DNA of 37,901 bases from contig NZ_LKTM01000346.1 in the NCBI RefSeq assembly GCF_001417955.2, positions 1 to 37,901 of the forward strand, in the 5' to 3' direction. Below are positions 31,246-37,901 of this stretch, one piece after another; the first letter of the stretch is position 1, and each line of letters begins with the position of its first letter. The DNA comes from Mycobacterium gordonae (lineage in GTDB: Bacteria; Actinomycetota; Actinomycetes; Mycobacteriales; Mycobacteriaceae). The notes under the pieces are model-generated. The model was not told the DNA's origin. It did not search any database and saw only the letters and a program-made list of their open reading frames with translations. Both the position numbers and the translations under genes were made by a program.

Positions 31246-32005
31246 GACCACCACCGAATCGTTTGGTGAACAGCATCGCCAGCCGGCGTGGCATGGCCCG
31301 GCCCGTGGTGACCAGGAATTTGTATTGCGCGCCCGGGACGATGACGACCTTGCCGCGGGCGATGTCGGCGAGGCTTTCGCGGACGACGTCGTCGACCTCG
31401 AGCCACATGAAGGACGGCACCTGCGCCATGTCCAAACCGGCGCGGCTGTGGAATTCGGTGTGCACGTAGCCCGGGCACACGGCGTGCACGCCAACTCCGG
31501 TGCCTTGCAGCCCGTTTGCGAGTCCTTCGCTGAAGGAGATCACCCACGCCTTGGACGCCGAGTAAGTCGATCCCCGGCCGGGCAGCAGGCCGGCGACGCT
31601 GGCGATGTTGATGACGGTGCCGGTACCCGCATTCATCATGGCGGGCAGCGCGGCGCGGGTCAGGTGCATCACCGCGGCGACGTTGACGTCGAGTTGGCGC
31701 TGCAGGTCGGCGGGATCGGTCGCCCAGAACTCACCGGACATGCCGAAGCCGGCGTTGTTGACCAGCACCCGCACGCCGGCGGCCAATCGGTCGGCCACTT
31801 TGTCGCGGTCGGCAGCGTCCGCCAGGTCCGCGGGCAGGATCTCGACACTGCCGGCCTCGGACTGCAACTCGGCGGCCAATTCCTCCAGCCGCTTCGCGTC
31901 GCGGGCGACCAGGACGAGGTCATAGCCGTCGCGGGCGTAGCGGCGGGCGTATCCGGCACCGATGCCGGACGTGGGCCCAGTGATCAGCGCAACAGGTCGA
32001 GGCAT
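31232..32005 (-). CDS. Short-chain dehydrogenase/reductase
   Basis: A 257-residue classical SDR. The nucleotide-binding TGPTSGIG is at 9-16, NNAG at 83-86 and the catalytic set is Ser136, Tyr148 and Lys152 (YSASK). The basic residues after strand 2 (ARDAKR) favour NADP(H). The substrate is unknown; sequence style resembles the mycobacterial Rv2509-type SDRs linked to long-chain or mycolate reduction, but this is a loose impression. As I remember it, M. tuberculosis has no SDR between pyrE and the ttfA gene, so this is an insertion into the operon or a loss in that lineage. It begins 6 nt after the ttfA stop and overlaps pyrE by 14 nt. Confidence 0.92.
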   Translation of the reverse strand: MPRPVALITGPTSGIGAGYARRYARDGYDLVLVARDAKRLEELAAELQSEAGSVEILPADLADAADRDKVADRLAAGVRVLVNNAGFGMSGEFWATDPADLQRQLDVNVAAVMHLTRAALPAMMNAGTGTVINIASVAGLLPGRGSTYSASKAWVISFSEGLANGLQGTGVGVHAVCPGYVHTEFHSRAGLDMAQVPSFMWLEVDDVVRESLADIARGKVVIVPGAQYKFLVTTGRAMPRRLAMLFTKRFGGGRGRT

Positions 32006-32011
32006 GTGCTC

Positions 32012-32872
32012 TCAGTGCTGGTAGTTGCTGGCCTGCTGGCCATTTCGTCCGGACCGCGGCGGACGCCGGCCGCCTTCGGTGCGGCTCTCTTCGCGAGCAA
32101 CGGGCTCGGATGCCCGGCGGGCCGGATCGGGGATCACCCCGGCGGCCGGGTCCGGTTGCGAACGACGTTGCGGCAGCTCGGCGCGGGCCGCCGGGGCCAG
32201 CGGACGCCCCGGCGCGGCGTTGCGCCGCCCCTCGGACTCGCCCTCCTCCTGCGGCGTTTCGGCAGGCAGCGGCGGCAACACCCGGAGCAGGTCGTTGAAC
32301 TGACGCACGGTGCGCAGCCCTTCGTCCCACTGCGCGCGCGTGCTGGCGATCGGCATGGCGACCAGCGTCCAGTTCTGCTCGTTCCACATGATCTCGGCGC
32401 AGTCGGGCGCGGTGTGTGCGAACGTGACCATGCGCCGGTCGCAGGCCCGTCGGGCGGCGTCGAGATTGGTGGAGTACACCATGCGTGGTCCGATCGCGCC
32501 GAGCAGCCAGATGTCGCTCTCGCGCGGCTCCTTGAGCCCCTTCAGCCGCAGGTCCACGACGACGTTGGTGCCCACCTTGCGGTGCAGCGCGATCACCGTC
32601 GCGACCTCTTCGAGGTCGAAGATGTAGACGGCCTCACCGCGGATCTGGCCCAACACGACGTTATGGGCCGGCACATCGCCCACCGTCGACATGACACCGC
32701 GCTTCCAGCGGTGCAGGATGTCGGTCGATTCGCGTTCGTAGTCGAAGCCGTGCGAGCGCGCCCACGACCTGCGCCGTCGGCTGCGGCCGCGACGTCGATC
32801 GATATCGACGTACAACAACACCGCCGCACCGACGAAGCACAGTGCGGAGAGCGTGAACCAGAGCGGGACCAT
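32012..32872 (-). CDS. ttfA: Trehalose monomycolate transport factor TtfA (Rv0383c-like)
   Basis: A 286-residue membrane-anchored protein. One N-terminal transmembrane helix (about 4-22) is followed by a basic stretch (RRRGRSRRRR), then a cytoplasmic domain to about residue 200, and a Pro/Arg-rich disordered tail. The orthologues Rv0383c and MSMEG_0736 were shown to work with MmpL3 in moving trehalose monomycolate across the inner membrane, making the gene essential for the mycobacterial outer membrane. The ATG at 32870-32872 gives MVPLWF; a TTG two codons upstream (32876-32878) is the alternative. It heads the ttfA-SDR-pyrE-lipoprotein-methyltransferase run. Confidence 0.9.
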   Translation of the reverse strand: MVPLWFTLSALCFVGAAVLLYVDIDRRRGRSRRRRSWARSHGFDYERESTDILHRWKRGVMSTVGDVPAHNVVLGQIRGEAVYIFDLEEVATVIALHRKVGTNVVVDLRLKGLKEPRESDIWLLGAIGPRMVYSTNLDAARRACDRRMVTFAHTAPDCAEIMWNEQNWTLVAMPIASTRAQWDEGLRTVRQFNDLLRVLPPLPAETPQEEGESEGRRNAAPGRPLAPAARAELPQRRSQPDPAAGVIPDPARRASEPVAREESRTEGGRRPPRSGRNGQQASNYQH

Positions 32873-33016
32873 CCCCAACAGAGTATCTGCTGGAATAGCC
32901 GAACAGAGAATCCGACCAGGTCACAACAGAATCACAGGACGCTACACATCGAATTCGCGGCTCAAATCCAGACGTCTATTCTCACTTGCGCAGGACGGCG
33001 TCGAAAAGGAGCCCCC

Positions 33017-33457
33017 GTGTCCGATTCAGGTCATTCGCTGCACATCGACGTGCCGGTCGAGCTCGACGAGGTGAAGGTCGTGTTCAGTGTGGCCTCGCTG
33101 ACATTCGAGGGCGATATGCCGGCCGTGCTGTTCCACGCCGGCATCGTCGTCGCCGACGCCGCGGCCTGGAAGGTCCAACCAGACGTCGTCGTCGTGTTCC
33201 ACACGAACGCCGGCCACGTCACCCTGGACGACCAGACCTACGACACAAATCGGCACGTCGCGACGGGCAATCCCTACAAGGCGGTAATCGAGGGACTGAT
33301 CGCCAAGGGCGCGCAGATCGAATTGTGCGGAGCGACCGCACGGGCCATGGGCTGGGGCAACGCCGATCTGATTCCCGGTATCAAGATCAATCGCAACGCG
33401 ATGGCGAGACTCACCCAGCTGGTCCAACAGGGGTTTGTGAAAATCTCAGAAGCATGA
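33017..33457 (+). CDS. DsrE/DsrF-like small protein
   Basis: A 146-residue protein with the alternating strand-helix pattern of the DsrE/YchN family: EVKVVFSVASLTF at the start, a central DVVVVFHTNAGHV, and IELCGATARAMGW with Cys104 at the position of the family's sulfur-carrying or conserved cysteine. DsrE-family proteins take part in sulfur transfer, but many members have no known role. The start is GTG at 33017-33019 with AAAAGGAG upstream; the much longer open frame reaching back to 31151 is a shadow. It is coupled by ATGA to the crotonase gene. I do not recall this pair next to clpB in M. tuberculosis. Confidence 0.82.
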   Translation: MSDSGHSLHIDVPVELDEVKVVFSVASLTFEGDMPAVLFHAGIVVADAAAWKVQPDVVVVFHTNAGHVTLDDQTYDTNRHVATGNPYKAVIEGLIAKGAQIELCGATARAMGWGNADLIPGIKINRNAMARLTQLVQQGFVKISEA

Positions 33458-34275
33458 CGTATCAGGGATACCGGCTCATCCGGGTCGCCAGCGCGGACGG
33501 AATATGCCGCGCCACCATCGACAACCCACCGATCAACCTGCTGGACATCCCGTTGATGCACGAGATCATCCGGCTCACCCGGGAGGTGGCGGCCGACGAC
33601 GACGTGCGGGTGCTGATAGTCGATTCGGCCGATCCCGAGTTCTTCATCGCACACGCGGACGTCGGCATGATCCTGGATCTCCCGACCGACGACATCGGAC
33701 TGCACGACGAGCTCAGCCCCTTCCACGCCGCCATGGAAGGTTTTCGCACTCTGCCCAAGGCCACCATCGCCGTCATCGAAGGGATCTGCCGCGGCGGCGG
33801 CAGCGAGTGGGCGGCGGCATTCGACATGCGCTACGCCGCGCTCGGCAGAGCGGTGTTCGGCCAGCCGGAGGTCGCGCTCGGCATCATCCCCGGCGGCGGC
33901 GGCACGCAGCGCCTGCCCCGGCTGATCGGCCGCGGCCGGGCCCTCGAGGTGATCCTCGCCGGCATGGACGTCGACGCGGCGACCGCGGAAGCCTGGGGGT
34001 ACGTCGACCGCGCGCTTCCCCCCGACCAGCTCAGACGGTTCGTCGACAAACTGGCCCGGCGCATCGCGGCTGCTCCAGCGACGGCGATCGCGGCCGCCAA
34101 ACGCGCCGTCGATGCAGCGGGCAGTGGTTTCGAGAGCGGTCTGCGGGTCGAGGACCAACTGTTCCGCCAGACCCTGGCGGAACCGGCGGCGCGCAAACTG
34201 CTGCAGACAGTCATCGAGGCCGGCGCCCAGACCCGGGAATTCGAGCTGGGCACCGGCCTCCGACAACCTGATTAG
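33454..34275 (+). CDS. Enoyl-CoA hydratase/isomerase (crotonase) family protein
   Basis: A 273-residue crotonase-fold enzyme. The oxyanion-hole and catalytic region is GICRGGGSEWAAAFDMRYA with Glu118, and the second catalytic position is Glu139 in GQPEVALGIIPGGGGTQRLPR. Both glutamates of true hydratases are therefore present, so trans-2-enoyl-CoA hydration is chemically possible. The substrate is unknown, and the coupled DsrE-like gene hints at a sulfur-containing or non-standard acyl substrate. The ATG overlaps the TGA of the upstream gene. It converges on clpB with 7 nt between the stops. Confidence 0.9.
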   Translation: MTYQGYRLIRVASADGICRATIDNPPINLLDIPLMHEIIRLTREVAADDDVRVLIVDSADPEFFIAHADVGMILDLPTDDIGLHDELSPFHAAMEGFRTLPKATIAVIEGICRGGGSEWAAAFDMRYAALGRAVFGQPEVALGIIPGGGGTQRLPRLIGRGRALEVILAGMDVDAATAEAWGYVDRALPPDQLRRFVDKLARRIAAAPATAIAAAKRAVDAAGSGFESGLRVEDQLFRQTLAEPAARKLLQTVIEAGAQTREFELGTGLRQPD

Positions 34276-34282
34276 CCCTGGA

Positions 34283-36829
34283 TCAGCCCAAGATCAGCGA
34301 GTCGCCGTCCGGGCTGACGTTGACGGGCACCACGTCGCCGTCGTGCACCTCGCCGGCCAGCAGCAGCTTGGCCAACTGGTCGCCGATCGCCTGCTGCACC
34401 AACCGGCGCAGTGGCCGTGCGCCGTACACCGGGTCGAAGCCCCGCTGCGCCAGCCACTGCTTGGCCGGCAGGGACACCTCGAGTTGCAGCCGCCGCTGTG
34501 CCAACCGCTTGTCCAACTGGGCCAGCTGGATGTCGACGATCTGCACCAGCTCGCCAGGCTCGAGACCGTGGAAGATGATCACGTCGTCGAGCCGGTTGAT
34601 GAACTCCGGCTTGAACGCCGATCGCACGGCGGCCAGCACCTGCTCTTCGGTGCCACCCGACCCCAGGTTCGAGGTCAGGATGAGGATGGTGTTGCGGAAG
34701 TCGACCGTGCGGCCCTGACCGTCGGTCAACCGGCCCTCGTCGAGCACCTGCAACAGCACGTCGAACACGTCCGGGTGCGCCTTCTCGATCTCGTCGAACA
34801 GGATCACCGTGTACGGGCGACGCCGCACCGCCTCGGTCAGCTGACCACCCTGGTCGTAACCGATGTAGCCGGGAGGCGCGCCGACCAGCCGGGCCACCGA
34901 GTGCTTCTCGCCGTACTCGCTCATGTCGATGCGGACCATGGCGCGGTCGTCGTCGAAGAGGAAGTCCGCCAACGCCTTTGCCAGCTCCGTCTTACCCACA
35001 CCGGTGGGGCCGAGGAACATGAACGATCCGGTCGGCCGGTTCGGGTCGGCGACGCCCGCGCGGGAGCGGCGCACGGCGTCAGAGACGGCCTGCACGGCCT
35101 TCTTCTGACCGACGACGCGTTTGCCGAGCTCGTCCTCCATGCGCAACAGCTTGGCGGTCTCGCCTTCCAGCAGTCGGCCGGCCGGGATGCCCGTCCACGC
35201 CGACACCACGTCGGCGATGTCGTCGGGACCGACCTCTTCCTTGAGCATCACGTTCTCGCGGGCCTCGGCCTGCGGAACCGCGGCGTCGAGTTTCTTCTCG
35301 ACCTCGGGGATGCGGCCGTACCGCAGCTCGGCGGCCTTGGCCAGGTCACCGTCGCGCTCGGCACGCTCGGACTCCCCGCGCAGCTCCTCGAGCTGTTCCT
35401 TGAGCTCGCGGACGATGTCGATGGCGTTCTTCTCGTTCTGCCACCGGGTCGTCAGCTCGGCCAGCTCTTCCTTCTTGTCGGCCAGCTCGGCGCGCAGCTT
35501 CTCCAGCCGCTCCTTGGAGGCGGCGTCCTCTTCCTTCTCGAGCGCCATCTCCTCGATCTCCAGCCGGCGCACCAGGCGCTCGACCTCGTCGATCTCGACG
35601 GGACGCGAGTCGATCTCCATCCGCAGCCGGCTGGCGGACTCGTCGACCAGGTCGATGGCCTTGTCCGGCAGGAAGCGGGCGGTGATGTAGCGGTCGCTCA
35701 ATGTGGCCGCGGCCACCAGGGCGGAGTCGGTGATGCGCACACCGTGGTGCACCTCGTAGCGGTCCTTCAGTCCACGCAGGATGCCGACGGTGTCCTCCAC
35801 CGACGGTTCACCGACGAACACCTGCTGGAAGCGCCGCTCCAGTGCGGCGTCCTTCTCGATGTACTTTCGGTACTCGTCGAGTGTGGTGGCGCCCACCAGA
35901 CGCAGTTCGCCGCGGGCGAGCATCGGCTTGATCATGTTGCCTGCGTCCATCGCCGACTCACCGGTCGCGCCGGCGCCCACGATGGTGTGCAGCTCGTCGA
36001 TGAACGTGATGATCTGCCCGGCCGAGTTCTTGATGTCGTCGAGCACGGCCTTGAGCCGTTCCTCGAACTCACCGCGGTACTTGGCGCCGGCCACCATCGA
36101 CCCCAGGTCCAGCGAGATGACCGTCTTGTCGCGCAGGCTTTCCGGCACGTCGCCGGCAATGATGCGCTGGGCCAGGCCCTCCACGATGGCGGTCTTGCCG
36201 ACGCCGGGCTCACCGATGAGCACCGGGTTGTTCTTGGTGCGCCGGGACAGCACCTGGACCACCCGGCGGATCTCGTTGTCGCGCCCGATGACCGGGTCGA
36301 GCTTGCCTTCCTTGGCGCGCGCGGTCAGGTCGGTCGAGTACTTCTCCAGCGCCTGGTAGGTGGCTTCCGGGTCGGCACTGGTCACCCGCGCGCTGCCGCG
36401 CACCTTGACGAATGCCTCCCGCAGCGCCTGCGGCGACGCGCCGTGGCCGGTCAGCACCTTGGCGACCTCGGAGTCGCCGGTGGCCAACCCGACCATCAGG
36501 TGCTCGGTGGAGACGAACTCGTCGTCCATCTCGGTGGCCAGTTGCTGAGCGGCGGTGATGGCCGCCAGCGATTCGCGGGACAGTTGCGGCTGCGAACTGG
36601 AGCCGCTGATTTGGGGCAGCTTGTCCAGCAGGCGCTGCGCCTCCGTGCGGATGACGGCGGGGTCGACCCCGACAGCCTCCAGCAGTGGTGCGGCGATCCC
36701 GTCGTTCTGCGTCAGCAGCGCCATCAGCAGATGCGCGGGCCTGATTTCGGGGTTGCCGGCCGCCGAAGCAGCCTGCAGGGCCGACGTCAGGGCCGCCTGC
36801 GTCTTAGTTGTCGGGTTAAAAGAGTCCAC
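34283..36829 (-). CDS. clpB: ClpB disaggregase
   Basis: An 848-residue Hsp100 AAA+ chaperone that pulls proteins out of aggregates together with DnaK. It has an N-terminal Clp-N repeat domain (about 1-145), NBD1 with Walker A GEPGVGKT near 205, the long coiled-coil middle domain (about 400-530) and NBD2 with Walker A GPTGVGKT near 605. There is no ClpP-binding tripeptide loop, so it is a disaggregase and not a protease subunit. The GTG at 36827-36829 gives VDSFNPTTKTQ and lies just after GGAGGGG; the frame upstream is non-coding. Length equals that of M. tuberculosis ClpB. The upstream region has HspR- and SigH-type sites. Confidence 0.97.
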   Translation of the reverse strand: MDSFNPTTKTQAALTSALQAASAAGNPEIRPAHLLMALLTQNDGIAAPLLEAVGVDPAVIRTEAQRLLDKLPQISGSSSQPQLSRESLAAITAAQQLATEMDDEFVSTEHLMVGLATGDSEVAKVLTGHGASPQALREAFVKVRGSARVTSADPEATYQALEKYSTDLTARAKEGKLDPVIGRDNEIRRVVQVLSRRTKNNPVLIGEPGVGKTAIVEGLAQRIIAGDVPESLRDKTVISLDLGSMVAGAKYRGEFEERLKAVLDDIKNSAGQIITFIDELHTIVGAGATGESAMDAGNMIKPMLARGELRLVGATTLDEYRKYIEKDAALERRFQQVFVGEPSVEDTVGILRGLKDRYEVHHGVRITDSALVAAATLSDRYITARFLPDKAIDLVDESASRLRMEIDSRPVEIDEVERLVRRLEIEEMALEKEEDAASKERLEKLRAELADKKEELAELTTRWQNEKNAIDIVRELKEQLEELRGESERAERDGDLAKAAELRYGRIPEVEKKLDAAVPQAEARENVMLKEEVGPDDIADVVSAWTGIPAGRLLEGETAKLLRMEDELGKRVVGQKKAVQAVSDAVRRSRAGVADPNRPTGSFMFLGPTGVGKTELAKALADFLFDDDRAMVRIDMSEYGEKHSVARLVGAPPGYIGYDQGGQLTEAVRRRPYTVILFDEIEKAHPDVFDVLLQVLDEGRLTDGQGRTVDFRNTILILTSNLGSGGTEEQVLAAVRSAFKPEFINRLDDVIIFHGLEPGELVQIVDIQLAQLDKRLAQRRLQLEVSLPAKQWLAQRGFDPVYGARPLRRLVQQAIGDQLAKLLLAGEVHDGDVVPVNVSPDGDSLILG

Positions 36830-36875
36830 GACCCCTCCGTTCTCGTGCGTAGGTAAAAATCTTCTCGCGTACTGC

Positions 36876-36901
36876 AACGACGTCAAGGTTGAGTCTGTTC
36901 C
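36876..36901 (-). promoter_or_regulatory. SigH-type promoter of clpB
   Basis: On the minus strand GGAACA (36896-36901), a 17-bp spacer and GTT (36876-36878) match the mycobacterial SigH consensus GGAAYA-N16-20-GTT. clpB belongs to the SigH oxidative/heat-stress regulon in M. tuberculosis. Confidence 0.7.
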
Positions 36902-36908
36902 GCTCAAC
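36888..36908. promoter_or_regulatory. HAIR-like operator for the heat-shock repressor HspR
   Basis: The inverted repeat GTTGAG-N9-CTCAAC has half-sites and spacing equal to the HspR box (CTTGAGT-N7-ACTCAAG) except at the outer bases and one inner base. It overlaps the SigH -35 element of clpB. clpB is a known HspR target in mycobacteria. Confidence 0.72.
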
Positions 36909-37094
36909 TCTATCTTTTTTGAACTATCCGTGCGAGCCCCCGGCACGCGACACCTCGCAGCCCGCGGCCAAGGAGCTCACGCTCCGATATGAATGTTTGC
37001 GGAATCTGCACTCATCGGTTCACGACGTAGGTAGCGTGTCCGTTAATTTCGCTCCGCGCTTCGCCGGAGTCCTTGCCGTCGGGGGGTTTTCAAT

Positions 37095-37901
37095 ATGGCG
37101 TTGTTGTTTTCAGCGGACGGCCTGGCAGTCGCAGCGTCGGATCTCAGTGGCATCGGAAATTCGCTACGTACGGCGCACGGAGTGATGGCGCTACCCACCA
37201 CGGTGGTGGCGGCGGCCGGTCTCGATGAGGTTTCCGCGGCGGTCGCAGCGTTATTCGGGACGTTCGGCAAGGAATACCAGGCACTGAGTGCCCAGGCCGC
37301 TGTGTTCCACGACCAGTTCGTCCAAGCTCTGACCGCTGCCGGTGCGGCCTACGGAAGTGCCGAGTCGGCCAACGCCGCGCCGCTGCGAGGCCTTTTGGAC
37401 ATGGTCAACGGACCCAGCGAGGCCTTGTTCGGTCGCCCCCTGATAGGAGATGGCGCCAACGCGACGACGGCCGGTGGTAACGGCGGGGCTGGCGGAATCC
37501 TGCTGGGCAATGGCGGCAATGGCGCGCCAGGGGCAGCCGGACAAGCCGGCGGTGCCGGCGGGCCGGCCGGCTTGTTGGGCAGCGGCGGCCAGGGCGGGGC
37601 CGGCGGCATCGGTGCCTCAGGCGGAACTGGCGGCCGCGGTGGACTGCTGATCGGAAGCGGCGGTGCCGGCGGAGCGGGCGGCCTTGGCGCCGGCGGAGGC
37701 ACCGGCGGAAGTGCCGGCTTCCTGTATGGCAATGGCGGCCACGGCGGAGCCGGTGGAATGGGTGCCAACGGCACCGGCAACGGTGGTTTCGGCGGGGCCG
37801 GCGGCCACGGCGCCGCCCTCTTCGGCAATGGCGGGACCGGCGGGACCGGCGGCGCCGGCCTGGCCGGCGGGGCCTCCGGCATCGGCTCCGGGGGGCATGG
37901 C
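37095..37901 (+). CDS. PE_PGRS family protein, 3'-truncated by the window edge
   Basis: At least 269 residues with no stop before the edge. Residues 1 to about 95 form a PE domain, with the early ADGLAVAASDLSGIG segment in place of the canonical PE-containing start and the usual helical AAVAALFG and YQALSAQAAVFHDQFV parts. A linker with the typical GRPLIGDGAN motif leads to a PGRS region of GGxGG repeats (GGNGGAGG, GSGGAGGAGG and similar). PE_PGRS proteins are exported by ESX-5 to the cell surface in slow growers; the individual role is unknown. The ATG at 37095 is preceded by GGGGGG. It is divergent from clpB. Confidence 0.92.
   Translation, partial: MALLFSADGLAVAASDLSGIGNSLRTAHGVMALPTTVVAAAGLDEVSAAVAALFGTFGKEYQALSAQAAVFHDQFVQALTAAGAAYGSAESANAAPLRGLLDMVNGPSEALFGRPLIGDGANATTAGGNGGAGGILLGNGGNGAPGAAGQAGGAGGPAGLLGSGGQGGAGGIGASGGTGGRGGLLIGSGGAGGAGGLGAGGGTGGSAGFLYGNGGHGGAGGMGANGTGNGGFGGAGGHGAALFGNGGTGGTGGAGLAGGASGIGSGGHG

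Noticed and set aside
31151..33457. A 768-codon plus-strand frame
   Set aside because: Only the part from 33017 is a real gene (DsrE-like); the rest is antisense to the SDR and ttfA.
34112..36856. A 914-codon plus-strand open frame opposite clpB
   Set aside because: It is antisense to an unmistakable clpB and has His/Asp/Val-rich, low-complexity composition typical of high-GC shadow frames.
37440..37901. GC-rich repeats resembling a CRISPR or tandem array
   Set aside because: They encode the GGxGG repeats of a PE_PGRS protein in one intact frame; unit length and sequence vary.

Overview
The window looks like the chromosome of a slow-growing Mycobacterium. The evidence is high GC, a PPE gene, a PE_PGRS gene running off the right edge, the mycolate-transport factor gene ttfA, a clpB promoter with HspR and SigH-type sites, and long stretches that keep the gene order I remember from M. 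tuberculosis Rv0356c-Rv0384c and Rv0389-Rv0392c. It is not M. tuberculosis itself: several genes are inserted or missing, and one block has the opposite relative orientation. Comparisons with M. tuberculosis are from memory, not from an alignment.

Left end (1-2.6 kb): a compact minus-strand operon that I read as a candidate RiPP or modified-peptide locus. A 64-residue Asp/Gly-rich peptide with two nearly identical 22-residue repeats is followed 10 nt later by a JmjC (2-oxoglutarate/Fe(II)) oxygenase. The oxygenase overlaps a sucrase/ferredoxin-like iron-sulfur protein by ATGA. This is the most novel-looking element of the window.

2.9-9.3 kb: ndhA (type II NADH dehydrogenase) converges on a purT-rhodanese-metZ operon. 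A PPE-SVP gene follows at the probable rearrangement junction, then a hotdog thioesterase translationally coupled to purA.

9.3-17.3 kb: core metabolism and envelope genes. These are purA, an Rv0358-like protein, an M50 metalloprotease, a cation diffusion facilitator with a palindrome-covered leaderless promoter, a DUF3151 protein, an Rv0361-like membrane protein, fba, a DedA protein and a GH76 protein. mgtE, expected next to fba, is absent.

17.3-28.8 kb: an ethanolamine-type permease carrying a one-base frameshift, then a complete form I (aerobic, Mo-Cu) CO dehydrogenase cluster. The cluster is xdhC-like, coxM, coxS, coxL, a second xdhC/coxF-like gene, a mobA-like gene, coxD, coxG and coxE, mostly joined by ATGA/GTGA overlaps. 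A divergent LysR regulator lies only 22 bp from the first gene. Together these genes make, mature and insert the Mo-Cu cofactor of an enzyme that oxidises CO and passes electrons to the respiratory chain.

28.9-37.9 kb: dodecin, a SpoU methyltransferase, a lipoprotein, pyrE, an inserted SDR, ttfA, a coupled DsrE-like/crotonase pair, clpB with its stress promoter, and a truncated PE_PGRS gene. No tRNA, rRNA, insertion sequence, prophage or CRISPR array was seen.
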